NCBI GenBank assembly: GCA_018971305.1
Contig: JAGXBC010000004.1
Coordinates: 6,973-70,972, forward strand
Length of the DNA stretch: 64,000 nt
DNA from: Patescibacteria group bacterium
Lineage (GTDB): Bacteria; Patescibacteria; Paceibacteria; UBA6257; 2-01-FULL-56-20
Reading direction: 5' to 3'
The notes beneath the pieces were generated by a model. The model was not told the origin of the DNA. It ran no database searches and worked only from the letters and a program-made list of their open reading frames with translations. The translations under genes were made by a program, and so were the position numbers. This document shows positions 23,536-31,286 of this stretch, piece after piece (the first letter of the stretch is position 1; each line of letters begins with the position of its first letter).

Positions 23536-24717
23536 TTAGAAATTTACCGTAAGCGGGCTGCCTAAACCAGTTACATAATCATAAGCATTCTGCGCAGTAC
23601 AATATAATCCGCAACTTCCATTGGAACCTACGGTAATATCCCTGAAATCTGCGGAGTAACTAGCCGGCACGGAAGCGTCAGCGTATAATCGGGAATTTGT
23701 CGCCGTGGCACCAAGAGCACGAATTGCAGCCCACTGAGGAGCACCGGCAGACGTGCCACCGACAACAAACCATCCCTTTATTCCGTTATAGCCAAAACTG
23801 TCGTAAACGGACACGCCGGAATTGGGGTCGGCATCATAAGACACATCCGGCACTGCACGGAAATTATTGGCGTTCGGAACTCCGTAAGCAGACTGATAAT
23901 TCGGTTCATGTTCGTAAGCGCTCAATCCTCCACCGCTTCCGTTCCAAGCAGTTTCAGAAACTAAATTTCCGTTGATATCCAGGTTCAAAGTTGTGCCACC
24001 TACGCTTGTTACATTAGAAGAAACCGCCGGCCACTGAACGCCGCTGCCCGAATCTCCAGAAGAGGCGAAAAATGCAGCGCCAGAATTTGACGTGAAATGG
24101 GAATCGTAAGATGATTCTCCGGAAAATTCATTGCTACCCCAACTCATAGAAACAGCCACCACGTCAGATCTATTTCTCGCATAATCCACGGCAGCTAAAA
24201 GATCGTTGCCACTTGAGGATTTTGCTTCCACTAAAAGTATTTTCGCTCCCGGAGCGATGGCGTGTGCCCATTGCGTGTCTAATGCAGATTCCAAAAGCCA
24301 ACCGCTGTTTGTCCGAAGCTTTGGCGCCATCACATGCTTTTCAAAACATCCATTAGCGGTAGTACAAGCCGTAAGGCCAAACTGGGCGCTAAAAGTATTC
24401 AAGTCGCTTTCCGCGTTCGGGTTATCGTAAGCATCAACTATCGCAATAGTTCCCGAACCGCTTCCAGAGTAATAAAGCTGATAAAATGATTTTATTTGAC
24501 TCGGAGATAAGCCCTTAGGCGAAGTATTAATAGAACCACCTCCTCCGCTGCCGCCATGGCCGTTGGAACCATCTCCTCCTTTTAGATGAATAGGCGGATG
24601 CGCCTCAAAACCGTCCAGCGGTTGACGCGCCGAGGCAAATCCCGCGAAACCGAAATATGCTACTACGGAAACTGCAAGCACAAACACATACACACTCGCT
24701 ATAATTTTATTTTTCAT
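23536..24717 (-). CDS. S53-family (sedolisin) serine-carboxyl protease, secreted
   Basis: 393 residues. Signal peptide, a short Gly-rich linker, then the catalytic domain. The acidic pair lies in LLESALDTQWAHAI (Glu and Asp four apart), the oxyanion Asp region in FASSGDSGSG, the nucleophile in GGTSAGAPQWA, and the C-terminal calcium loop in FRDITVGSNGSCG. Sedolisins are usually made with a propeptide of about 170-200 residues; here only about 65 residues lie between signal peptide and catalytic domain, so activation must differ. Its role may be extracellular protein digestion, inferred. Confidence 0.88.
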   Translation of the reverse strand: MKNKIIASVYVFVLAVSVVAYFGFAGFASARQPLDGFEAHPPIHLKGGDGSNGHGGSGGGGSINTSPKGLSPSQIKSFYQLYYSGSGSGTIAIVDAYDNPNAESDLNTFSAQFGLTACTTANGCFEKHVMAPKLRTNSGWLLESALDTQWAHAIAPGAKILLVEAKSSSGNDLLAAVDYARNRSDVVAVSMSWGSNEFSGESSYDSHFTSNSGAAFFASSGDSGSGVQWPAVSSNVTSVGGTTLNLDINGNLVSETAWNGSGGGLSAYEHEPNYQSAYGVPNANNFRAVPDVSYDADPNSGVSVYDSFGYNGIKGWFVVGGTSAGAPQWAAIRALGATATNSRLYADASVPASYSADFRDITVGSNGSCGLYCTAQNAYDYVTGLGSPLTVNF

Positions 24718-24805
24718 TTTGTAATGATATTTTATATATATTTAGATAATAGTATAGCATTTTTATTCTGGCAAATCCAAATAAGAAAGATGGCCCCTAA
24801 AATAA

Positions 24806-24837
24806 AATTCCCCCGCAGCCGAACGTCTGGGGGGGGA
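24806..24837 (-). terminator. Rho-independent terminator of the VWFA gene
   Basis: Minus strand ATCCCCCC ... GGGGGAAT with a GC-rich loop, then TTTATTTT, directly after the stop at 24839. Confidence 0.75.
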
Positions 24838-24838
24838 T

Positions 24839-25915
24839 TTAATTTGTTGGAGCATAGTAACCGCTCCTGAATTTAGGTGTTATGGCTTGTTGATTCAGGG
24901 TCTTGGGTAAATCTTTTAGCTTAACCTTGAGGCGCCGCCATTTGCCGTCTCTAACCAAATTTGACGGCCTATAGCTTATCACATACTGATTGCGGATATC
25001 AAAAGAGATATTATCCGCAACATCCATCAATTCCTTCTCGTTTAAATTATCATTAGAATCACCTTCCACGGAAAACATCCGTCCGCCTGAAATATCAGAA
25101 AATTCTGAGAGCAGATCTGGTCCGTTCGCCTCTTCCATACTCCTGTTGCGCAGGCCAGGTGGCTCTAAAATGCCAATACAATAAACTTGTACATCGGCTT
25201 CCTGCAGAAACCTTTTCACATCTTTTTTTGTATACCTACTATGATTATCGCCGCCATCCGATATCACAATCAAATCCTTGTGATTTAATGTGGCTCCGGT
25301 TTTCAACGTCTCTAATCCAAGATATATTGCGTCCAGAAGAGCTGTTTTACCTTCTGCCTTCTGTATTGATAGCAGAGAATCTTCCAGCCGCTGGGTATTA
25401 GACACCGGACCAACAACGACATCTGGTTTTTCATTGAACACGATTAGTGTATATTCGTCCTGAGGATTGGATTCCTTTACGATTTTACGAATTGCCTCAA
25501 TAGAAAGCGGCAGCTTATATCCCAACGAACCGCTATAATCAAGAACTATGCAGATTGAGGCCGGATCTTCATCAGTAAAAAATCCTAAAATCTTTTGTTT
25601 GACACCATCATCAAAGACCTCGAAATTATCCGGCCTTAATCCGGTTACTAATCCGTTTTTATCGTTGACCACAGAAACCCTGAGCTGGACCTCGTCTACC
25701 GTTACCTGCATCGGTGGGGCGTGGATGATTTTCTGGGCCACCTTAAAAGTAGTGGTTGCTGCTTTATTGATAGGAGTTATAGCTTTCTCCAGTAATGATT
25801 TATCTTTCTTGTCGGAATTTTCCGCCTTGGTTTCCTGTGCAAAAAGAGAAACCGAGAAGAAAACATACCACAATACAAATAAAGACAGCAACTCTTTCGG
25901 CGCTTTCTTTTTCAT
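24839..25915 (-). CDS. Secreted VWFA-domain protein, acidobacterial type
   Basis: 358 residues. Signal peptide (cleavage near LFA-Q), a region with VQLRVSVVNDKNGLVTGL and FEVFDDGVKQKI, then a VWFA domain with the MIDAS motif DYSGS, the Thr loop GKTALLDAIY and ISDGGDNHS. The arrangement matches the 'VWFA-related Acidobacterial domain' family (TIGR03436 type), which is unusual for CPR, so transfer is plausible. The start has a strong SD (AAAGGAGG), unlike its secreted neighbours. It is preceded by a promoter and a long structured leader ending in a terminator-like stem. Confidence 0.8.
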   Translation of the reverse strand: MKKKAPKELLSLFVLWYVFFSVSLFAQETKAENSDKKDKSLLEKAITPINKAATTTFKVAQKIIHAPPMQVTVDEVQLRVSVVNDKNGLVTGLRPDNFEVFDDGVKQKILGFFTDEDPASICIVLDYSGSLGYKLPLSIEAIRKIVKESNPQDEYTLIVFNEKPDVVVGPVSNTQRLEDSLLSIQKAEGKTALLDAIYLGLETLKTGATLNHKDLIVISDGGDNHSRYTKKDVKRFLQEADVQVYCIGILEPPGLRNRSMEEANGPDLLSEFSDISGGRMFSVEGDSNDNLNEKELMDVADNISFDIRNQYVISYRPSNLVRDGKWRRLKVKLKDLPKTLNQQAITPKFRSGYYAPTN

Positions 25916-25946
25916 GTCGGTTCCTCCTTTGCTATTTGATTTTCAA

Positions 25947-26072
25947 AAAAGGGCTATTCCTAATGAAGTTTAGGAAAACCATTCCTTCGCGCCTCTCACA
26001 CGGACCTGTCGCCCATAAGATTGGCGCCGCTTTTAGGAATAGAGTCGAAACTCCGTTAGGAATTGCCCTTTT
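25947..26072 (-). promoter_or_regulatory. Structured leader RNA or palindromic element before the VWFA gene
   Basis: Minus-strand ends AAAAGGGCAATTCCTAA (26072-26056) and TTAGGAATAGCCCTTTT (25963-25947) pair over 17 bp with one mismatch and extend further inward (GGAGTTT/AAACTTC). Inside are a GAGT-TTCG-ACTC tetraloop hairpin and a GGCGCC/GGCGC stem. The outer stem runs into six T, followed 15 bases later by the VWFA gene's SD, so it could work as an attenuator or riboswitch-like leader. A small mobile palindrome is the alternative. Confidence 0.6.
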
Positions 26073-26105
26073 CTTTCTTTCTGCGGCTTATCTATTCTAA
26101 GAGTA

Positions 26106-26135
26106 ACATTAACACACCTGTCCGAAAAAAGTCAA
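26106..26135 (-). promoter_or_regulatory. Promoter of the VWFA leader transcript
   Basis: -35 TTGACT (26135-26130), 18-bp spacer, -10 TAATGT (26111-26106); predicted start near 26099. Confidence 0.5.
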
Positions 26136-26162
26136 TCTTGTCCTCCCGGCAATTTTGATGAT

Positions 26163-27071
26163 CTAATTCTTCAGATATCTCCTTACTGCCACCAAACTGG
26201 ATAACGTTCCGATACCAACCCCAAAAATTAACTGATATAGAAAAAGTTTGCCTAAATTTTCATAAAAATATTGGAAAACGTCCAATCCGGGTATAAAAAC
26301 TTTGAGATAAGGTGAAACAAAATAAATTATAGGAGCAGCGATTATCATACTCAACACCGCTGCCAAAATCCCAGAGATTATTCCCTCAACCACCAATGGT
26401 CCGCGAACGAAACTATTGGAAGCGCCAACTACGCGCATGACTCCTATCTCTTCTCTGCCGGAATAAATAGCCAGGCGAATAGTATTGAAAACCACGAGTC
26501 CAGCCACAAGCGCAAGAACAATCGTCAAAACCCAGCCACCGCGGTTTACGCCCTTCACAATGGCCGTGAGGCGATCTATAACGACCTGATTCTTTGCATA
26601 ACTTACAGAGTCAATATATTGAGACAAATTGGGCGCGTCTAAATAATTGGCTATATCCGCATACTGGTCGGGCTGCTGGGCTTTGATGTTAAGAGATGCC
26701 TCAAGCGGGTTGCTATTCAACTCATTTATCCCCTGGCTGATAGTCGCATCATCCTTGTGCGCCTCCTTAAAAATTGACAAGGCCTGATCGCTGGAAATAT
26801 ATTCAACGCTTTTGACCTCGGATAAATTTTCCAGTGATTGTTTAACATTTAAAACCTGGTCTTCCGAAGTTGTTGTTTTAAAATAAACACTAATATCTAT
26901 CTTGTCTTGTATGGAAGAAGCAGCATGGTCAGCGACAACTCCGAATATAATCAATCCGACAAAAACCAAAAGAGCCAAAATCATAATGGCTACCGTAGCC
27001 GCGGAAAGCCAGCCGTGCCGCCAAAAATTCTTGAAACCAAAATGGGTTATACGCGAAAGAACTGTGAACAT
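26163..27071 (-). CDS. ftsX: Cell division protein FtsX
   Basis: 302 residues. One helix near the N-terminus (about 22-45), an extracytoplasmic domain (about 50-170) with the FtsX pattern VYFKTTTSEDQVLNVKQSLE, then three C-terminal helices of the FtsX/MacB permease type with REEIGVMRVVGASNSF. With FtsE it forms an ABC-like complex that activates peptidoglycan hydrolases at division. Starts 15 bases after ftsE. An M23 peptidase that could be its target is at 917-2092. Confidence 0.92.
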   Translation of the reverse strand: MFTVLSRITHFGFKNFWRHGWLSAATVAIMILALLVFVGLIIFGVVADHAASSIQDKIDISVYFKTTTSEDQVLNVKQSLENLSEVKSVEYISSDQALSIFKEAHKDDATISQGINELNSNPLEASLNIKAQQPDQYADIANYLDAPNLSQYIDSVSYAKNQVVIDRLTAIVKGVNRGGWVLTIVLALVAGLVVFNTIRLAIYSGREEIGVMRVVGASNSFVRGPLVVEGIISGILAAVLSMIIAAPIIYFVSPYLKVFIPGLDVFQYFYENLGKLFLYQLIFGVGIGTLSSLVAVRRYLKN

Positions 27072-27085
27072 TCTATTTAGTTATA

Positions 27086-27775
27086 TTATACCAATATGTA
27101 TTTTCCTTTTTCCTCGTCGCGGATTATGCGGCCGCGATCAAGAGTAATAACTCTCTTCTCTAAAGTATTAATGACTTCTTTGTCGTGCGTCGCCAAAAGC
27201 AAAGTAGTGCCAAGCTGATTGATTTTCTCCAGAAGTTTGATGATTTCGTATGTGTTTAATGGATCCAGATTGCCAGTCGGCTCGTCGGCGATGATGATTT
27301 CCGGCCTGTGAATCATAGCGCGGGCGATCGCCACTCTTTGCCGCTCTCCGCCCGAAAGCTCGTGCGGAAAATTTCCGGATTTTTCACTCAAGCCCACCAT
27401 GTCTAAAACCTGGGGAACGAGTTCCACGATATCTCTCTGCGGCCTGCCGGCAACCTCAAGGGCAAAAGCAACGTTTTCATAGGCCGTTTTCATCGGCAAA
27501 AGGCGGAAGTCTTGGAAAATAACGCCGACGTGCCTACGAAAAGCCGGCAATTCTCCGTCTTTGAGCTTATTAACCTCATATTGGCTAAAAAAAACTCTGC
27601 CTTTAGTTGGTTTTTCTTCACCTATTAATAGCTTGATAACGGTTGATTTTCCGGCTCCCGAACGCCCTGTGAGAGAAACAAATTCTCCCGGTTGGACCTC
27701 AAAATCAAGGTCTTCCAGAGCCGCGGAGTGGCTGTTATAAATTTTTGATACCCCTTGAAAAACTACCATAGCCAT
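27086..27775 (-). CDS. ftsE: Cell division ATP-binding protein FtsE
   Basis: 229 residues. Walker A GRSGAGKST, Q-loop VIFQDFRLLP, signature LSGGERQR, Walker B IIIADEPTGNLD, H-loop LLATHD. The size and strong FtsE-like sequence leave little doubt. A second ATG two codons in (27769) is equally possible. Order prfB-ftsE-ftsX matches many Gram-positive genomes and CPR. Confidence 0.93.
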   Translation of the reverse strand: MAMVVFQGVSKIYNSHSAALEDLDFEVQPGEFVSLTGRSGAGKSTVIKLLIGEEKPTKGRVFFSQYEVNKLKDGELPAFRRHVGVIFQDFRLLPMKTAYENVAFALEVAGRPQRDIVELVPQVLDMVGLSEKSGNFPHELSGGERQRVAIARAMIHRPEIIIADEPTGNLDPLNTYEIIKLLEKINQLGTTLLLATHDKEVINTLEKRVITLDRGRIIRDEEKGKYILV

Positions 27776-27825
27776 TTTTTATTGACATCTCTAATTCTAT
27801 ATTGTTTGTAAAAATTCACAAGTGG

Positions 27826-28861
27826 TTACTTCAAAGATTCTATCTCCGCCTCAATGAATATGTCCAAATCTCCGGCCAATACTCCCACAACATTGGAAGT
27901 TTCCGCCTTCGTACGATGATCCTTGACCATTTGATAGGGATTAAGCACATAAGAGCGAAGCTGATTCCCCCACTCCGGCTTAACTTTAACGCGAAGATTA
28001 CCCAACTCCTTAACTTGATTACGTTCCATAAGCTGGAATAATTTCGCCTTGAGGTGCCTGAGGGCCACTTCGCGATTCTGCGACTGCGAACGCTCGGCGC
28101 GGGCGGAAACTGCTATTCCCGTGGGAAGATGCACCACTCGCACCGCCGTCTCCACCTTATTGACGTTCTGCCCGCCCGGACCTCCGGCCCTGGAAAACTC
28201 CCACCTCAAATCAGCATCGGGGATTATTAGTTTCGATTCTACAAGTGCCGGCAAATCGGGGACAACTTCGACGAGAGCGAACGATGTGTGCCGCAATTGT
28301 TTAGAAGAAAATGGCGAGATGCGCACGAGGCGGTGCACACCCGATTCTCTCCTCAGATATCCATAGGCGAAAGAGCCGCGGATTTCGAAAGTACGCGATC
28401 GCGGACTGTCATCTATAGCGACAACTTTCCATTTTTGCCGTGCCGCGTATCCCTCATACATCTCTGCAAGCATGCGCGCCCAGTCTTCGGCGTCGTCTCC
28501 CCCGGCACCAGGATAAACAGAGAGTACGGCCGCCTGCTTGTCGTATGGTCCGCTAAAAAGAGTCGCGAGTTCCAATTCGCGGAATTTCTTTTTTACTTCA
28601 AAAAATTTATTTTCGTCGAAAACATTCTCCAGCTCGGCCACGCCGCTCTCGATTAAATAGAATTTATCCGTCAGGTCGCGCAGTTCTCCCAGAGTCTTTA
28701 TTTTTTCGTCGGCGGCAAAACGATCAGTCCAAAAACCTGGCGACGACATTTCACCCTCCAGTTTTTCTATCTCTTTCTTTTTAGTCTCTACGTCAAAGCC
28801 GCCCGCCCAAACGGCGGGCTTCGGATTCAAGTTCGGTTAATTGTTCCCTATGATCATCCAT
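27826..28861 (-). CDS. prfB: Peptide chain release factor 2, made by programmed +1 frameshift
   Basis: The gene starts at ATG 28861 and reads 22 codons (MDDHREQLTELES...) to CTT followed by in-frame TGA (28795-28793). Shifting +1 at CTT-TGA-C continues into the main frame (DVETKKKEIEKLEG...) to the stop at 27826, about 344 residues in total. RF2 hallmarks are the SPF codon-recognition tripeptide (RISPFSSKQ) and the catalytic GGPGGQNVNK. The main frame alone has an ATG at 28830, but it lacks the normal N-terminus. Low RF2 makes ribosomes shift and thereby restores RF2, as known in E. coli. Confidence 0.95.
28790..28812 (-). promoter_or_regulatory. prfB autoregulatory +1 frameshift site
   Basis: The slip site CTTTGAC at 28798-28792 is preceded by GGGCGGGCGG. 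The canonical stimulator is an SD-like AGGGGG a few bases before the slip codon; here it is G-rich but not canonical. Confidence 0.85.
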
Positions 28862-29191
28862 TTATAGTTTTTTATTTGGTTTATGGGATTTTTGTTTCTT
28901 GGCTTCTTGCGCCAGTTCTTCGCGAAGATAAACTTTCGCCAAATATCTTAAGTCTTCCTCGCTGGCATTTCGTGGATTGCTCCGCCGTGCACGCTCCATC
29001 GCCCTATACCACGCTGTATTCTCTTCCGATTCTTTATATTTTATCTTTTTTGGATTCCTAAAACATTCCGGACAGTTTCCGGGACTATCGAATTCGTTAC
29101 CACAACGATTACAAGAAGTTATTGTATGTATTTCCGGCCCCTTGGATTCTGGCTGAAAATTGGATTCCGATTGTTCCGGCATCAGAACCAT
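28862..29191 (-). CDS. Small protein with a zinc-ribbon-like motif
   Basis: 109 residues. Four Cys in CNRCGNEF and GNCPECF suggest a zinc knuckle near residues 28-45; the rest is charged and helical (Lys/Glu/Arg-rich). Its TAA ends at 28862, directly against the prfB ATG, so it could be translated together with prfB. I do not recognise a family. A DNA- or RNA-associated role is possible but not shown. Confidence 0.55.
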   Translation of the reverse strand: MVLMPEQSESNFQPESKGPEIHTITSCNRCGNEFDSPGNCPECFRNPKKIKYKESEENTAWYRAMERARRSNPRNASEEDLRYLAKVYLREELAQEAKKQKSHKPNKKL

Positions 29192-29207
29192 TGTAACTCA
29201 ATTCCGC

Positions 29208-29573
29208 TTAATTTTGAAGATAATGCGCGGAAGGGATGACTGGCCTCCCATCCAGCACGAGCCCAAGAGAAAACATTGCAGTCGGTACACCCCAGATATA
29301 GGCAGCGGTTCCGTCTATTGGGTCACAAAACCATTTTCTTCCGCCACCATATTCAGCAGTGCTTTCCTCCTCACCGATAACTCCATCGCTGGGAAATGCT
29401 TTTGCTAATCTTTGGATAACGAGAGAATTTATCAATTTGTCCGCGATGGTTACTTGGGTATTATCTTTTTTTATTTCGATATGCTGATCTTCGTCAAAGT
29501 ATTTGCGCATTATTACGCCCGCTTCTTTAGCGATATCTTTGGCTGCAAATAATTCTTTAGTGTAGCTACTCAT
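29208..29573 (-). pseudogene. Truncated inositol-monophosphatase-family gene
   Basis: 121 residues. It matches the N-terminal half of inositol monophosphatases: GEEES and the metal-binding DPIDGTA motif are intact. The frame then ends after AHYLQN at about half the family's usual 260 residues, and no continuation is found in any frame before the next gene at 29191. The second metal and substrate motif (WD.A type) is missing, so it is probably inactive. It lies next to the tRNA gene and a large hairpin. Confidence 0.65.
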
Positions 29574-29647
29574 TACATAGACTGTATCATAAAACTATTG
29601 TGCGCGGGAGTTTCGCATGCCCGATAGTCAGTTGGGCAGATACGCTT

Positions 29648-29737
29648 CCAGTTCAAATCCGGGAAAACAGGATGCAACTAAATTGTTCCAATGGAACAGT
29701 TTGGTTGCACATGAGCCACCTCCCGGATTTGAACCGG
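29648..29737. repeat. Two-tier inverted repeat sharing an arm with the tRNA T-arm
   Basis: Outer arms 29648-29664 (CCAGTTCAAATCCGGGA) and 29721-29737 (TCCCGGATTTGAACCGG) pair over 17 bp with one mismatch; the right arm is the T-arm of the tRNA gene. Nested inside, 29674-29689 pairs with 29693-29708 over 16 bp, counting two G-T pairs, around a 3-base loop. Confidence 0.75.
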
Positions 29738-29785
29738 GGACCTTCGCTTTACGAAAGCGCTGCTCTACCGCTGAGCTAAGGTGGC
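29714..29785 (-). tRNA. tRNA-Thr(CGT)
   Basis: 72 nt cloverleaf: acceptor GCCACCT/AGGTGGC, D-arm GCTC-AGCGGTA-GAGC, anticodon loop TTCGTAA with anticodon CGT (reads ACG), T-arm CCCGG-TTCAAAT-CCGGG, discriminator T. The first anticodon-stem pair is G-A. CCA is not encoded. A 16-bp hairpin follows the 3' end. Confidence 0.92.
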
Positions 29786-29828
29786 GGCATTTTATATTTG
29801 AAATTTAACAAATTTCCGGCCAATTCGC

Positions 29829-29862
29829 AAACAAAATAGGCGTGGCAAAAGCCGCACCTATT
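29829..29862 (-). terminator. Terminator of the small gene at 29877
   Basis: Minus strand AATAGGTGCGGC-TTTT-GCCACGCCTATT, a 12-bp stem with one mismatch and one G-U, then TTGTTT. Confidence 0.65.
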
Positions 29863-29876
29863 ATCACAAAATCGGA

Positions 29877-30068
29877 TTAATTAACAAACACTTCTTTAAA
29901 TCTTTCTTCGCCGAATACTTGCTTGAATGCTTCTGGTTTCCAAAGCCGTCTCAAATATTCGTTTCTCAGCCTTTCAATGTCATAACTTTCATGATGACCG
30001 TCAACAAATTCGTCGCGGATTCGTTCGCGTTTTCCGCGGACCAGTATCAGTAAAAGCGGATTATTCAT
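29877..30068 (-). CDS. Small hypothetical protein
   Basis: 63 residues, highly charged (KRERIRDEFVDGHHE, RFKEVFVN). AAGGAGG lies 8 bases before the ATG and a terminator follows, so the gene looks real and monocistronic. No recognised family. It may form helical hairpins; nothing indicates a membrane or metal role. The 138-base stretch on its 5' side (30069-30206) shows no further gene. Confidence 0.55.
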   Translation of the reverse strand: MNNPLLLILVRGKRERIRDEFVDGHHESYDIERLRNEYLRRLWKPEAFKQVFGEERFKEVFVN

Positions 30069-30206
30069 CGTAGCATCCTCCTTATAGATAACTATCTACA
30101 TAATAACAAGAACAACCAAATATCGGCAACCCTACGCCAAATCTAACTCAGTTAAAATTGCTCTATCAAACAGAAATCAGTTGATTAGACGTTATGCCGT
30201 TTTGAG

Positions 30207-30740
30207 CTATTGAACGATTATCGTACCCGTATCGCTGGCGCGGAGATGGTTGTGATAATTCCAAGTTCCTGACTTATTGAATGTAAATGACCACGAGCCG
30301 CCAGGTGGAATGCCGCCGCAAGCGTCAAACGTGTCGCCGGTAGGACTCGCGCAGTGCTGTTGGAGAGATGTGCCGTCATAAAGAGTGTGTGTGGGATGAT
30401 TATTGGATGCCGGCCAGAACGAAGATGAGCTCTTATTTTCGAAAACAACCGTGTCGCCCCGGTTTATTGTCACGGCATTCGGAGAAAAACCACTGTCGGT
30501 ATAGTCAACCGTAACGGTTATGGTTGCCGTAACAGTAGCTGGAGGAAGAACGGGTGTAGGATCAACGGTCTTATCCGTAGCAGGGGTATTAGCATCGGCA
30601 CCGTTCAAATTATTCTGTGATACCGTGCCGTTCTGAACGCCGGGTACAACAGTCGCACTTGTTCCGGAATTTTTAACAACAACAAAAGTCACCAACACAA
30701 CTATAACTATCCCACCTAAAATATATAATTTTTTAGACAT
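30207..30740 (-). CDS. Membrane-anchored cupredoxin-like protein
   Basis: 177 residues. An N-terminal helix (LYILGGIVIVVLVTFVVV), a Thr/Asn/Pro-rich linker, then a plastocyanin-like domain (about residues 75-177): DSGFSPNAVTINRGDTVVFEN, a ligand-type His in NHPTH, and NYHNHL near the end. The Cys residues lie in an insertion (CASPTGDTFDAC) and may form a disulfide, so type 1 copper binding is plausible but not certain. Followed at a 14-base distance on its 5' side by a DoxX gene. Confidence 0.75.
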   Translation of the reverse strand: MSKKLYILGGIVIVVLVTFVVVKNSGTSATVVPGVQNGTVSQNNLNGADANTPATDKTVDPTPVLPPATVTATITVTVDYTDSGFSPNAVTINRGDTVVFENKSSSSFWPASNNHPTHTLYDGTSLQQHCASPTGDTFDACGGIPPGGSWSFTFNKSGTWNYHNHLRASDTGTIIVQ

Positions 30741-30754
30741 AAAATAATTTTAAT

Positions 30755-31228
30755 TTAACCAATGAAGTCGCGCAAGCGCGGGTACTTGGCGCAAAACGCC
30801 GCATTAGACCGCCAACTGTCTATCCCCCACACGCGCCCTGCTCGTGAAGCGGCAAAAAACAACATAACAAATCCGTAAATAATATGTTCGTCGACAATTA
30901 GCGAATTGGCATCGGGATGGATTATGCCAAGAGGCAAATAATATAAAAGCATCATTACCGCTCCGAGCTTGGATGAAAGACGAACGCCTACTCCCAAAAT
31001 AAGAGAAGTGCCAAGGAGCGTTAACCCCCATTCGTTCACGAAATTCGTTATCGGCAAAATAGCCGGACTCGCAAGCCATGCATAAAATCCTGACAGAAAC
31101 TTGGCGTTATTCAAGTATCCAGCAGCTGACCAGTTCGGATTTAAAACTTTCGTTATACCGGCGTAAAACATTAACCATCCCAAAGAAACTCGGGCTAGAA
31201 CCAAAAACAATTTTTGCGATTTGGTCAT
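30755..31228 (-). CDS. DoxX-family membrane protein
   Basis: 157 residues, four helices, with ARVSLGWLMFYAGITKVLNP at the N-terminus and the NEWGLTLLGTSLILGVGVRLSS segment typical of DoxX/DoxD-like proteins. Members are linked to quinone or thiosulfate chemistry and to respiratory-type redox control in other bacteria. Precedes the cupredoxin gene, probably in one transcript. Confidence 0.78.
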   Translation of the reverse strand: MTKSQKLFLVLARVSLGWLMFYAGITKVLNPNWSAAGYLNNAKFLSGFYAWLASPAILPITNFVNEWGLTLLGTSLILGVGVRLSSKLGAVMMLLYYLPLGIIHPDANSLIVDEHIIYGFVMLFFAASRAGRVWGIDSWRSNAAFCAKYPRLRDFIG

Positions 31229-31286
31229 GAATAAATTATATCACAAAGAATAAGGTCGACATGAACCGACAATAAAATATATTGTT

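Noticed and set aside
25947..26072. Assignment of the VWFA leader to a known riboswitch class
   Set aside because: No conserved core of the classes I know could be recognised; left as an unclassified structure.
29610..29665. Possible second, degenerate tRNA on the plus strand
   Set aside because: Only the T-loop-like segment matches; no acceptor or anticodon stems can be drawn, and the T-stem itself is mismatched.
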